A stretch of DNA of 64,000 bases from Carallia brachiata (GCA_021464245.1 JADCRB010000096.1:1154951-1218950), one strand, 5' to 3'. Counted from the stretch's first letter, positions 29,879 to 42,586 are shown. Program-made: numbers and translations. Notes: a model not told the origin generated them from the sequence alone.

Positions 29879-31458
29879 TGTAATAACCAGAATCTTACTG
29901 GACCATGTGGCAACTTTGGATGCTTACATGCATGGAATGGGGGACACTCTTTCATTATGTTGCTGCCACCTTATGTATAGGTGTCAAGCTACTAGACCAT
30001 ATGGCAACCTTGGATGCCTACATGCATGGAATGGGGTACACCTCTCTCATTATATTGCTACCACCTTGGGTATCAACCTATTGTCTTTTATCATTGTTCA
30101 TTGACACATCACCCATAAATGTGGCACTTTGTGGTTCTTTTGAAGAAGCCGTTGTAGCTTCTCTTCCTTTTATATAGCCTTAGTTTTTCCTTAAAGTGAA
30201 CGGTTCCAATAGCCACAAAAGTCTTGCCCAATTCCTTTCTCTTTGCAATACTATCTGCAAGAGAATTTACAACCCTATTTGATTTCATATAATCTCCCTT
30301 TGGTAAATGTCTAGACTTTTAAAAACACTAGTACCTTGTAGATTAATTTAAGTCCAGTTGTAAACTTATTTTAATATTTATTTGGTCTGTTTAGGATCCT
30401 CGGAGACCACTAGACCATCACTTGCGCCGAGCTCGTGAATCTCAAAATAGCTAAATCGCTGTGAGTAATCTTGACACGTATAACGCGCTAGATTACCTTC
30501 ATTGTTTATTTATATTATTTGATATAATTTTTATCTAGTATATGAATAATCATTTTCTATGGTTTAAATTAATAAATTATATTCTAAGTGATAATCCTCG
30601 ATAAAGAAGAGTGAGTTGCTATATTTAATTATTATATTGATATTTATACCTGTTTCTTGTAACCATAAATACTTGAGGAATTGCTACTGTTGAAATTTAA
30701 GATAAGCACGGACATATCAAATAGGGACGGGTTACTAGGCGCTCAGCTACCGGAGACTGCGGTAGACAGTGTGCACACTGAGCTTGCATTTGTGGTACAC
30801 CTCAGTAGGTAGGTGACCACTATTGACCGTGACGGGGGAGTGACAGTGTTGGCTGGCTAACTTTTATGAAGTATTTATTATGATTCGATATGCCTGTTGC
30901 TCTGCTCTCTAGTTATGTCCGTGAGATATTTACTAAACCTGCGACCTGGAGTTACATCTATATTATTTTAGACATGTACCTATTTATTTAATCCATTCTG
31001 ATCATAGTTAGTATATTCACTCTCCCGTTTTATGCGCGTCAGGCTTATTCACTGAGATATTCGTATATCTCACTCTTTATTTTTCTTTTAAATTATTTTC
31101 AGGCTTTGAGACTCGAGTCCTTAGTACACGTCGGAGCGTTCCTAGAGGCTGCTGGGGGTACTTCCTTGTGTTTATGTGTTTATATATAGTAGATTCCGAT
31201 AACGGTTTTTTTTTTGTATGCCGATATATATTTTCTAAGTTGTAAGACTAAGTCCAATTTGTGGACCTTAGTTTTTCTAAACATTTGGGCTTGTACCACC
31301 TTTTGTTTATGATAAACACTTGTGTTGTTTCAGCCTTTATTTTGAATCGAGAATTCTGCTTTGTCGTTTCCTTCATTTAAGGCTTGCGATTGTCTCGAGG
31401 TGGGTCCTCCATCTGAGATAGTCGCGCCGGTCACATGCTCCAAAGTTGGGATGTGACA
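29879..31458 (+). repeat. Gypsy 3' LTR
   Basis: 1,580 bases, starting directly after the polypurine tract and ending at the duplicated 'atttg'. The LTR pair is close but not identical. Confidence 0.93.
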
Positions 31459-31480
31459 ATTTGCATGCCCAATTTTGATC

Positions 31481-34400
31481 TTAGAAACTCAAATCTGACT
31501 TTTGGAAAGCCTTTGTAAGTATATCAGCAAGCTGGTTTTCAGAGGAACAATAGACCAGTTTGATGCTTCCATCCTCTTGAGCTTCTCTCAAATATTGAAG
31601 TCTTATTTTGAAGTGCTTTGTCCTTCCATGATTGATTGGGTTCCTTGATATTGCAATTGCAGACTGACTATCACAGTATATCAGTGTTGCTTCTGCTTGT
31701 TTCTGTTTCAAATCCACAAGCAAGTTCCTGAGCCAAATGGCTTGATTAACAGCTGAGGTTGCAGCAACATATTCAGCCTCAGCTGTTGATTGTGCCACAA
31801 TAGTCTGCTTTTTTGTATTCCAGCAAAACACACCTGAACCATAGCTGAACATATATCCAGAAGTACTCTTCATGTCCTCTGAACCAGCCCAGTCACTGTC
31901 TGTAAAACCAATCAATCTAGCATCTTCAGTCCTTTTGAGCAGCACTCCAAGTCCAATTGTACCTTTAACATACCTCAAAATTCTCTTAGCTGCTTTGAAA
32001 TGATGCTTACTTGGAGCATGCATAAACCTGGATAGCACACTAACAGAATGCATGAGATCAGGTCTTGAAGCTGTAAGATATAACAAGCATCCAATGAGAC
32101 TTCTATACACATTCTCATTTGTCTTTTCTGCATCATTATCCTTGCTTAGCTTGCTATTTACCATCATTGGAGTGGGCATGGATTTGCAAGTGTCCATCTT
32201 AAACTTTTTCAGAACTTCTCTTGCATACCTCTCTTGATTAATAAACACTCCTTCATTGGTCTGTTGAACTTGTAAGCCAAGGAAAAATGCCATTTTGCCT
32301 AAGTCTGTCATGTCAAAGACTTTTTTCATATCTTCTTTGAAACTTTTGACCAATTTGCAGCAACTTCCAACAACCAATAAGTCATCTACATACAAGGAAA
32401 CAATGAGCAATTCACTGTTGTCAATTTTAATGAACAATGTAGCTTCATTTTCACTTTTGATAAACCCCAGCTGAATTAAATAGCTATTGATTCTGCTGAA
32501 CCAAGCTCTAGGAGCCTGTTTAAGGCCATATAGAGCTTTTCTCAGCTTATACACCTTCCCTTCTGCTCCTTTTTTCTGAAATCCCTCTGGTTGTTCAATG
32601 AAGATTTCTTCCTCTAGCACACCATTGAGGAAGGCTGATTTGACATCCAGCTGATATACTGGCCATGTTTTTTGTGCTAAAAGAGCTAATAGGAGCTTGA
32701 TTGTATCCAACCTTGCAACTGGTGCAAAGGTTTCAGAAAAATCCACACCAAACTTCTGTGCATAGCCCCTAGCTACCAATCTAGCTTTGTGCCTATTCAC
32801 AGTCCCATCTGAGTTTAACTTAGTCCTAAAGACCCATTTTACTACAATGACATTCTTGTCAGCTGGCTTGTGAACAAGTGTCCATGTCTCATTTCTTTCA
32901 ATGGACTTTATCTCCTCCTCCATTGCATGCTTCCATTCAAGAGCTTGAGAGGCTTCATCATAGCTAGCTGGCTCCAAAACAGCTACATTACTCCTTTCAT
33001 AGATCTCAGAGAGTGGTCTAGAACCTCTAACTGCATAGTGTTCATCATTTTCATCCTCTGAATTGATCTCATTATCAATTTCAGCAGGCTAATATAATTC
33101 ACCTGTAATATCTTCATGCTGATTCTCATCAGTCTTGCTCCAGTCCCATGCTCTATCTTCATCAAACTTTACTTCCCTGCTTATTAGAATCTTTCCTGAC
33201 TTCACATGATAGACTCTATAAGCCTTGGAAGTGAGACTGTAACCAACAAACACTGCTTCTTCAGCTTTTGGATCAAGCTTTCTTCTTTTGTTGTCTGGCA
33301 CCAAGCAGTAACATACACACCCAAATATCCTGAGATGACTTACAACAGGCTTCACTCCATACCAGGCTTCATAAGGAGTTTTTCCTTTAATTGCTTTGGT
33401 TGGTAACCTGTTAAGTAAATATACAGCAGTATGCACACCTTCAGCCTAGAACCTGTTTGGCATATTTCTTTCCAGCAGCAAACATCTGGTCATTTCAACC
33501 ACAGTTCTATTCTTTCTCTCACTCACACCATTCTGTTGTGGTGTGTAAGGTGAGGAGAATTGATGCTGAATGCCAGCATCAGTGCAAATCTGAGTGAATG
33601 AAGCTGAAGTGTATTCAGTCCCATTGTCTGACCTGAGTACTTTGATTTTGTTGTTTGACTGATTTTCAATTAACTGTTTGAACTTCTAAAATTGATCAGC
33701 AACTTCTGACTTATGCTTCAGAAAATAAACCCAGCAAAACCTGGAAAAGTCATCAACAAACAACAAAAAATACTTGCTTCCTATCAAAGATTCAGTGTTC
33801 ATTGGTCCACATACATCTGTATGAACCAACTGTAACTTTTCTTTGGCTCTCCAAGCTTGATTTGCATTGAAAGGCATTCTGGTTTGTTTGCCCTTTAGAC
33901 ATAGATCACAAACACCTGAGCTTTCTAAAATTTCAGGCATATCAGATACCAGCTTCTTCTTCTGCATGTTTAATAATCCAGCATAGTGATAGTGTCCCCA
34001 TCTCTTATGCCATAAAGTTGTCTCATCAGTTATTGCAGGAAGTGCAGAATTACAGAGTTTAGCAGGCTCAAGATAAAAACTTTTTCTTTTCATTTTAACA
34101 GATACAAGTTTAGTACCAGCAGGATCAACTATAGTACAAGAATTATCTTTAAACAACAAAGAGTAATTCTTTTCAAGGAGTTGTCCAACACTTAAAAGAC
34201 TTTGTTCAATTTCAGGTACCAAAAGCACATCATGAATCTGTTTAGTACCTGAATAAGTGTTTATAACAACTGTTCCTTTGCCTTGAGCCTTGAGAAGAAC
34301 TCCATTGCCAATTCTGACATCTGAATTGAAAGACCTGTCAAGCACTTTGAATGCTGCTGAGTTTGAGGTCATGTGATGTGTGCAACCACTGTCAATGAGC

Positions 34401-35413
34401 CACATCTGCATGTCAAGTTTTGTTGACTCACATGTAGCCATAAATAGCTCCTCCTCTAGGTTTTGAACATCACCAATTGCAATCTGAGCCTTTTGCTTTC
34501 TCTGCTGCCTTTGCTGCTTTCTCTTGCTTTTACAAACTTTCTCAACATGTCCCTTCTTATTACAAAAGGTACACATTGCATCAGGCCTTCTCCAACAGTT
34601 TCTTGGCAAGTGAGTTGGTCTATTGCAGTATTCACATGGCTCATAAGTCTTTTTTCCAGCAGCAATTACACCTTCTGCACTCCTTCTATCTTCTCTGTCA
34701 GCTTGTGGCCTTTTAAACTGATTTTTACCTTTCATTGAAGCAAGCAAAACACCTTTTGTGGAAGTGCCAGGTTTGGAAGGATCAGTTACTCCTCCTAGCC
34801 TGATCATTCTCCTTTGTTCTTGTGCTTGAAGTGTGCTCATAAGTTCAGAAAAGCTGATCTGAGACATATCTTTAACTTCTTCCAAAGCTGCTATCTTTGA
34901 TTCAAACTTCTCAGGTATTGTAACAAGAACCTTTTCCACAATTCTTCTCTCTGATAGATCCTCTCCAAGTACTCTTATTTGGTTCACCACTTTCATAACT
35001 CTATCACTATACTCTTTGATAGATTCTGAATCTTTCATTTTCAGCATTTCAAATTCTCTTCTAAGATTGAGAATTTGCATATTCCTAGACTTCACAGTAC
35101 CACCATACTCCTCTTTAATCCTATCCCAAGCTGCTTTGGGAGTTTCACATGTCATAATCCTAATAAAAATTACCTCAGAGACTGCAGATTGAATACATGA
35201 CAAAGCCTTGAAATGCTTTGACATCTGCTCACTGTAGTTCTTCATGTTGGCAATAGTAGGATTTGTTGGCAAAGCAGGAAGCTCACCTCCAATCTCTGTT
35301 ACATCCCACAAGTCAAATGCTTTCAGATATGTTTTCATCATAATAGACCATTGCAGATAATTTTTCCCAGAGAATTTTGCTGGAGGAGTAGGAGAAAAGT
35401 TGGTTGAAGCCAT
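31481..35413 (-). pseudogene. Copia-2 gag-pol polyprotein with three in-frame stops
   Basis: A single minus-strand frame of about 1,310 codons from 35,413 to 31,481. It contains Gag, a CCHC knuckle (CTFCNKKGHVEKVC), protease (WLIDSGCTHHM), integrase, RT (LDVKSAFLNG, YVDDLLVVG) and RNase H (TDSDWAGS, TAEAEYVAA). No frameshift is present. Stops, all TAG, fall at 33,686-33,688, about 33,447-33,449 and 33,089-33,091. The middle one replaces the Trp expected before AEGVHTAV, and the first replaces a residue that is probably Gln. It is related to copia-1 in domain order and protein sequence but has different LTRs. Confidence 0.92.
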
Positions 35414-35563
35414 TGAAATTTCAGAAATTTCTCACACCAGTACAGTGAGAACTCAATCCCAAGTGTTTTCCCAAGTGTTTTCTCTCAATCTCTCAAATTT
35501 CACTCTGATTTTCACACACCACAGATCACTCTAAGATCATTAAAGTTGCTCTGATACCATTTT

Positions 35564-36105
35564 TGAAGGCTGCTATTAAATAAAGACAGCAAGCATCTTA
35601 ATAAAAACAGCAGGACAGAAACCTTTTAAAGGTTGATGAGCCTCTTAGAGCAGAGTAAATAAGAAAGAGAAAGACAAGAAGAAGCAGAAGAGAGGGAACG
35701 AATTGCATAAAAAGCTACCACAGAAGATTGTATTGCTAAAGATATAAAGCTTACAAATCTTACAAGATTAAAGTACAAGGCATATAAGCCCATACTCTGG
35801 TACATGCAGCCATGCTCATAGTACAAAAGAATAAGAAACAAGTAATCTCAAATACCAACTGCTATGATTACTTGTTTGTAAAGTCAATACAACCATGAGA
35901 TGTTCCATACCTCATTTACAATATGACTAAGTTAATTGATTACAACAAAATGAGCTAATTAACAAGATTAGTATTGAACATAAACTTGAATACTCTCCAA
36001 CTGTCATAGCTGCTGCAGCAACAAGAGGAATACACTTCAAGCTTTAAAATGTTCAAGACCAATCTGAAACAGCTCCAAAAACATCAATGCTGAAGAGCTT
36101 TAACA
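35564..36105 (-). repeat. Copia-2 5' LTR
   Basis: 542 bases; promoter end of the minus-strand element. On the minus strand it starts TGTTAAAGC and ends GCAGCCTTCA. Confidence 0.95.
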
Positions 36106-38460
36106 ACAAATCTGCTCTCTCTCCCCCCTTCTCTACATTGGGTGTGTGAGTGTAAAACCAGTGACAAATGGTCCTTTGCTTCATGTGCCGTGGAGATTTA
36201 ACCCACTGGAATGGTGTTGTTCGGCCAAAAGCCCCACTGTAGCAAAGCTATGTTAATTTGTATATCGTTGCATTTATAGATTTATTTGAATGGAATCAAA
36301 TATTTGTATTTTGATGAGAACAAACAAGAATTCCTTGTAGCGTAGAGTCAGAGCCAGATGATCAAAAACAGAATGGGGGAAATTTTTACTTTGATGCTTT
36401 ATGTTTAAGTACATATGCTTCTTCTTTGATTTACAACAATATCCCACTATCTTTTTTCATTTCTATTTATTTCCACTATTTTGGATGAATATTTGAAACA
36501 TAATATCTCAAGCTGTGTTCTTCTGTATCACTTTTCTTTCAAATTTTTATGTGGGATCATGCAAACAGGAGTAATGTGGGAAAAGTCAATGAAAGGTCTC
36601 TTAAGCTTGGGGAGGAGAACAACACCATCGTCTTTTGCTTACAATTGTGAGAAGAGTGGAGACATGCTGACTGACAAGGTAATATTCTATTTCCATCAAT
36701 TATTCATAACAATATAATTGTGGTTTCCATTACATTCATTTTCTCACATTGAGAAAAACATAATGTCCATGTTAAATCCTTCTTATGTGTCCTCCTTGTG
36801 CATGCAGATGGATGAACTAGCATGCTTTGCTCCAGAAATGCTGGCTTTACGATCATCTGATTATGGGCCTGCTGAATCGCAGAAATTTCTTTCACTAGCA
36901 GAAGAGGTTTTCTTCATCAAAAAACTGGCTTCTATTTTTATCCAATATTGCTAGGACAAAATTTTCTCGGAGTAGCATAGCCTGACTTCAATCTTCACAA
37001 ATAAAACAGTTGAAAGGATCCTTTCTTCTTTCCCCCAAAGGGGTCTGATTTGGTTAATGGTTGAAGTTTTTCATCTTCCGTTTGCATACTGGTTTGTTTA
37101 ATCACACGTGCACAAAGATACATCACAAACATGTCATGGATGCGTATGATGTGTTTGTGCGCGTGAGCGCGCTCATGTAATTTTTTTCTCATCCTTGGGC
37201 AGCTTGCCTGGACATGTAATAATTTCTACCATTCTATACAAAATTGCCTGGAGAGAATTATTATTTCCATCCTGAACAGGTTAGTTAGCCTTAGCTTCAT
37301 GACTTAACAATATTTTGTACCATTCTCTGACCGTTTCCCACGCGAAACTCTCCGGACAGGAGTGTGGGTACGACATGGAATATATTGAGACCAAAAACAG
37401 TTGAATCCCTCTTTATCTGTGGCGCTTAACGGTCTACAGGGCATAGCAGGAGTGGGGTTGGAATATTTTCCAAGCATTTGCAAAGAATTCTCGCATTGAA
37501 TCAGGATGTTGGACTGAAGGATGTAAGGGGTCATAAAACTGCATTACACCTTCTCTATCTTTACTTTTTACCTGGGATATTCTAATAAGGACATCATTCT
37601 ACTTATAACACTCCCTTAATTGTTTGGCACCTATAAGGTTTGATTTCTCACTAAATTATTGCATTCTTTATCTAAAGGCAGCAATTTTATGCAATTCTTC
37701 TTGATTGAGGGCTGTTAGGCTATAATTTAGCCATCGGGGAACCAAAACACGCCCCTCATAAAAAAAAAAAATCCAAATTATCCTTTTCACGGGCATATGT
37801 TGTCCTTTGTTGCTATCAAAAGCTAGACCAAGTGACTGTTCTGAGCAGAACACAATATTAATTTTTTCAACATATCTTGAGGATGCTCTTCTCATGTTCT
37901 TTATCCTTTTTTATTTTGGCTCTATGACTGAGGCTTCCGCAAAGGATGACTTGATCCTTAACTATTAAGGTGTCTCCCACGGAACTGTTGCTTCTATGTT
38001 CTCTAGAATCAAATACATGTATATAAAAGTACAGCACTCGTAGGATGTTCATAGTGCAGGCATAATTGACTAAATTTCTCTGAAGCAATGATTTACTACT
38101 TTTTTTTTTTTTTAATATTTACTCAGTATGCAAGACACTGATGCACAAAATTGGTTAGTTTTCTTACTGCGTGGACTCTGATGCTGGCGACGCATTGGTC
38201 CTTTGAGGTCAATACTGGAGATGCAAAACTTTTTCCTTGCAGAGACCTGGACACATCTCTACCTTCTATTTTCACCACCTCCAGTCATCTCATTAGAAGA
38301 GTGGGTGTCCAACACGGAAACGCACCCTCTTAAAAATTTGACCCGCCACGATGCGGAAATTTCTGGACAATCAGAGAAATAGCCCAGCAAGAGTCAAGGC
38401 AGAAAAAAAGGTCACTTTTATATTCGTTAAGAGTTCATTTGCCGATCATAAGGGGCTTAT

Positions 38461-39795
38461 TGAAGGTTTTTAGGCATGTTTAGAAGATGAAGTTCCTAGT
38501 TGATGCAAGGTAAAGAACCAAAAGATGAAAAGAAAGAAGCTGCAGAAAAGTGCAGCAAGGATATGCTCTGCAGAAAATAAGAAAATGCAGTGGAAAGATG
38601 CAGAGAAACTTGCTGGAATTCAGCAAGGAGAAGAGAATTAGAAATGATTTCTCTTTCTACTTTCATTAATCATCAAAGCCTCTTTATATAGAGGGATTTT
38701 TACATTCAAATTTAAACAAACACTAGCTGTTAAACTAGCTGTTGGAGTTGACAGCTTTTTGCAAATTCAAATAGAAACTTGAACTTCAAATTTCTGGAGG
38801 GAAGTGTTGAGCATGCAGCAGCACCAATTCTAACACTCCTCCTTGGTGATGATGCATTGAAACTCCTTCTTGATGCTTTATCCATAAGCTTGATTTGATG
38901 TTCATGAGTTTTGCTCCTCCTAAATTGAAAGATGGGAGCTGAAAAAGATTTTGTTTGCTGTTGATGTTGATGACATGATGTTCCCTGGACTATCTTTGCA
39001 GTAGGGATGGCATTCTTTGTTGTTTTGAGTTCATTCTTTAACCTCCCGAACTAAAGATGGAGGGCATTGATGAGTGATCAAAGGTTTTTGATGAGTGCTG
39101 CAATAGCAACATGAAATTTTTTTGATTTTGATTTGAGTTGTTGTCATTTTGAGGAGGGGCTTGAAAGTTTCTGGTTTGTGACCAGATTTGATGATGGATT
39201 TGAGATGATTTTTGCGAAAGAGATGTTGCTTGAGTATTAAAAATGCAGCTGAGGTTTTGAGAGAGGTAGGAAAGAGTTGCTGCAAAAAATGAAAGGAACA
39301 AAGATGATGATTTGTTGCTGGAAATGATAGCAGCATGATGATGTTTTGATTTTCAGGAAAAGATGTTGGTTTTGTTGAATGATCACAGGCCCTTCAAGAT
39401 CATTATGCTCTGATACCATTTGAAGGTTTTTAGGCATGTTTAGAAGATGAAGTTCCTAGTTGATGCAAGGTAAAGAACCAAAAGATGAAAAGAAAGAAGC
39501 TGCAGAAAAGTGCAGCAAGGATATGCTCTGCAGAAAATAAGAAAATGCAGTGGAAAGATGCAGAGAAACTTGCTGGAATTCAGCAAGGAGAAGAGAATTA
39601 GAAATGATTTCTCTTTCTACTTTCATTAATCATCAAAGCCTCTTTATATAGAGGGATTTTTACATTCAAATTTAAACAAACACTAGCTGTTAAACTAGCT
39701 GTTGGAGTTGACAGCTTTTTGCAAATTCAAATAGAAACTTGAACTTCAAATTTCTGGAGGGAAGTGTTGAGCATGCAGCAGCACCAATTCTAACA
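38461..39795 (-). mobile_element. Non-autonomous short LTR retrotransposon (TRIM-like)
   Basis: Two 375-base LTRs (38,461-38,835 and 39,421-39,795) are identical base for base in my reading. The internal region is 585 bases. The minus-strand primer-binding site is at 39,406-39,418 ('tgctctgatacca') and the polypurine tract at 38,836-38,847 ('ctcctccttggt' on plus). The target-site duplication 'cttat' at 38,456-38,460 and 39,796-39,800 is perfect. Internal minus-strand ORFs (up to 101 codons) show no gag or pol motif. It sits in the mannosidase pseudogene 3' flank. Identical LTRs mean very recent insertion. Confidence 0.93.
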
Positions 39796-40352
39796 CTTAT
39801 TCGCTGTGCCTATTTTCTCGGTTGAACCCATTCAATGATTTTGAGGCATTGATTGGGATGACAAACCGGAGGACCGTCAGACCATTGTGATTGAACTTAG
39901 TCTAGAATCTAGAGGCCTCATGGAGTAGTGTTCCTATTGCTGTAAAATAAGGGTCAACAAATTTTCTCCATTTCAGCTGATAGAAATTGTTGTATTAAAT
40001 GACAAGGAACTGTTGGAACCACCTGATACATTGTGTACCATATAATCAGTTAATTTCTAATATCTTATACAAATTAGCATAAGAAGGCGATTGGTATCTT
40101 TGAATATTTGTTATTTTTTGGAACAACATCAGTTTTAATTCCTCAAATCTTTCTACCATCGGTCGGTCTCTCATCTTTCTTGTATGTGATTGCAATGCGG
40201 GCTCTTCAATTATGGGCAACCTTTGGAGTGACGTAAACAGGATGAGGAAAATCTTACATTTTCAAATGTGAAGTGTAAGTTGTAATGCAACTTTGTAGTA
40301 AAAGTTGCGGCATTTTCTATCATTTGTAGTGTTGTAAGGACAAATTAACTCA
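39796..40352 (+). repeat. Mannosidase 3' flank, pseudogene copy
   Basis: Continues the flank homology broken by the TRIM-like element: 'ttggttgaacccattcaat'-type sequence, the 'gaggcctcatggagtagtg' landmark, and on to 'caaattaactca', where the Mutator-like element begins. Together with 38,411-38,460 it reproduces the order of 7,794-8,540. Confidence 0.8.
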
Positions 40353-41379
40353 GGGATAAATTCTAAAATAAGTTAGTAACTATTGAATTTGGTGAATCTA
40401 GGTTAATAATTTAAAAATTGCCAACGTGGGTTAGTATCATTTAAAAATTTATACAATTAGATCAGAAACGTTACTCCAATAGAATTTCCTGTTAAGTGAT
40501 GATGTGGAAGTATACGTGGCAGTCCTAGTCACCAATGTTTGCTTAGGTGGCATACTTGATCTTTAGGATAAGTCTTAAAATAAGTTAGTAATTCTTCGAT
40601 TTTGTGTATATAGGTTATTAACTTTAAAAAATTGTCAATATAAATTAACATTGTTAAAAAAATTACACAATTGAGTCAAAAACGTTATTCTAGTAGAATT
40701 CTTCCCTTGATTTCTCTCTTCCTCACCATCGACTACCTCTTATCTCATGTCACACTCTCCCTTCCTTCTCTCTGTCCTCTGCCAGCTCTTTCTTCGACAA
40801 AGAAGTGGAAAAAAGAGAAATCATGGCCCTCTGCCAACTCTTTTTGCAACAGAGAAGTTGGAGAAAGAGAAATTATGGCCTCTCGTCTCATGTCGCACTC
40901 TCCCTTCCTTCTCTCTGTCCTCTACCAGCTCTTTCTTCAACAGCGAAGTCACAGAAAGAGAAATCATGGCCCTCCGCCAACTCTTTTTTGATAGAGAAGT
41001 CGAAGAAAGAGAAATCATGGCCGGTGGTGAGGAAGAGAGAAATTAAGGGAAGAAGAATTCTATTGAAATAACGTTTCTGACACAATTATGTAATTTTTTA
41101 AAAAATGCTAACCCACATTAATATTTTTTTAAAGTTAATAATCTAAATTCACTAAATTAAAGAGTTACTAACCAATTTTAAAACTTATCTCAATCATCGT
41201 GTGTGCCACATAAGTGAACGTTAGTGACTGGGACTGTCAGGTAGACATCTATTGGAATAACATTTCTGACGTAATTGTATAAATTTTTTAACAATTTTAA
41301 CTCACATTGACAATTTTTAAAATAATTAACCTAGATTTACCAAATTGAATAGTTAATAATCTATTTTAAGATTTATCCC
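40353..41379. mobile_element. Non-autonomous Mutator-like element with long terminal inverted repeats
   Basis: Ends are GGGATAAAT... and ...ATTTATCCC; inverted homology extends about 340 bases inward. Each arm is itself a double unit: the GGATAAGT-type start recurs inside at about 40,566 and again in inverted form near 41,195. Flanks 'aattaactca' (40,343-40,352) and 'aattaactaa' (41,380-41,389) form a 10-base duplication with one mismatch, a size typical of Mutator-like elements. The core (40,700-41,040) is a coding-like minisatellite. No transposase is present. Confidence 0.75.
40735..41025 (+). repeat. Minisatellite core inside the Mutator-like element
   Basis: Two units of about 140 bases (starting at about 40,742 and 40,885, each opening 'tctcatgtc.cactctccct'), each made of two half-units with 'gagaaatcatggcc'-type repeats. 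All units stay open in several frames on both strands because the period and composition favour it. No known protein is suggested. Confidence 0.65.
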
Positions 41380-42586
41380 AATTAACTAAGTTACCCGAAA
41401 GAGACAAAATTCTCCGATTCAAAAGTCTTCTATAAGATAAGAGAATAATGTGATGCAAAAAGTAAAGCTTGTAAGAGTAGGTGTTGGATTTTAAATTTGT
41501 TACAATTTGATTAAAGTGTAAAGAAAGCTTATTTAATTTTAATAATATTTTGATGATAAATTTTCTTGAATAAAAATATTAATAAATAATTATTAACGTT
41601 AATTTATAAGTTAAATGACTAACATATTAGCACCTTTTTTTAAATGACAAAACAGAAAGTTATCCATCAAGGTAAAAAATAAAAAGATAAGGGAAAGGGA
41701 AAGCAGGCACTAGATGTGGCGAAGCTTCGTATGCTTGTCACAAATAAAAAATAATAATAATAATAAATGTTGACGGTAAGTCAATGGACTATATGAAAAA
41801 TAATTATTTAATATAATTGAAGATGTTAACAGCTGATTGCCCACTTTGACCTATAAATTGAATGACCATCATACTAATACTTTTTTATTAAAAAATTAGA
41901 TAGCTATCTATCAAAAGAAAAATAAAAGGAGAAAAAGAAAAAGAAAAAAAAACTCGTAGTAGATGTGGTGAAACTTCATGTGTGATTATCCTAAATAAAA
42001 ATTAATAATAATAATAATAAAATGTTGAATGTAAGTCAATGGGCTATTTATCTGTCTAATTTAATGAGGTTATCAATTGGTGATCACTGATTTTAATTTA
42101 TAAATTAGATTAACATACTAATATATATATATATAAGCTATCTATCAAAAGATAAAAAAAGAAAAAGAGAGAGAAAAGGAAAAGCTGATAATATATGTGC
42201 TGAATCTTCGTGTGATTGTCATAAATAAAAAATAATAAAATAAAAAAGTATTGACGATAAGTCAATGGAATATATGATAAATAGTCGCTTTATTTAATAT
42301 GTTCGTCAAGGAGTGACTTTCAATTTTGATTTATAAAATAGATGCCAACCTTCCAGCACTTTTTTCATCAAAAAAAAAAAAAAAGAAGAAAGAAAGCCAT
42401 CTATTAAAAAGCACAAACAGAGAAAAGCCCGTAAAGTCCTAGTAGATGTGGTAAAGCTTAATATGATTATCATAAATAAAAAATAATAATAAAAAAATGT
42501 TGACTATAAGACAATGAATTATATGATAAATAATCACTTAATTCAATTAATACATTAATAAGTGACTTTTAACTTTAATCTACAAA

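Larger units (their letters stand above)
23231..31458 (+). mobile_element. Ty3/gypsy LTR retrotransposon nested in copia-2
   Basis: An 8,228-base element with LTRs at 23,231-24,807 and 29,879-31,458. The primer-binding site is 'tggtatcagagct' at 24,812-24,824 and the polypurine tract is the A/G run at 29,866-29,873. The target-site duplication 'atttg' is perfect at 23,226-23,230 and 31,459-31,463. It inserted just inside the 3' LTR/polypurine junction of copia-2, in the opposite orientation. The order RT-RNase H-integrase with a C-terminal chromodomain-like segment points to a Tekay/Del-type chromovirus; this lineage is inferred from motif order and look. Confidence 0.95.
22663..36105 (-). 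mobile_element. Copia-2: Ty1/copia LTR retrotransposon, minus strand, hosting a gypsy insertion
   Basis: Without the nested gypsy the element is about 5.2 kb. LTRs are at 22,663-23,206 (3') and 35,564-36,105 (5'). Its primer-binding site appears on the plus strand as 'tgctctgatacca' at 35,547-35,559, and its polypurine tract as 'ctcctccttggt' at 23,207-23,218. The target-site duplication is 'acaaa' at 22,658-22,662 and 36,106-36,110. It interrupts the mannosidase pseudogene intron between exons 9 and 10; joining the flanks restores the order seen in the intact gene near 5,213. Confidence 0.95.
21830..38410 (+). pseudogene. Mannosidase pseudogene (exons 8-14), interrupted by transposons
   Basis: Begins inside intron 7. 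Exon equivalents are exon 8 at 22060-22184, exon 9 at 22315-22386 (two extra codons), [copia-2 at 22,663-36,105], exon 10 at 36569-36678, exon 11 at 36808-36906, exon 12 at 37203-37279, exon 13 at about 37363-37522 and exon 14 at about 38208-38410. Decay includes one extra base after the exon 10 acceptor, a 4-base loss in exon 12, stops in exon 13 and loss of the exon 14 acceptor AG (reads 'tttgag'). Exons 1-7 are absent, so no enzyme can be made. Intron sequences and the 3' flank are retained, showing a genomic duplication and not retrocopying. Confidence 0.88.

Noticed and set aside
39031..39437. Minus-strand ORFs in the TRIM-like element as a captured gene
   Set aside because: Low-complexity Ser/Phe/Leu-rich text from polypyrimidine sequence, with no gag, pol or host gene motif.
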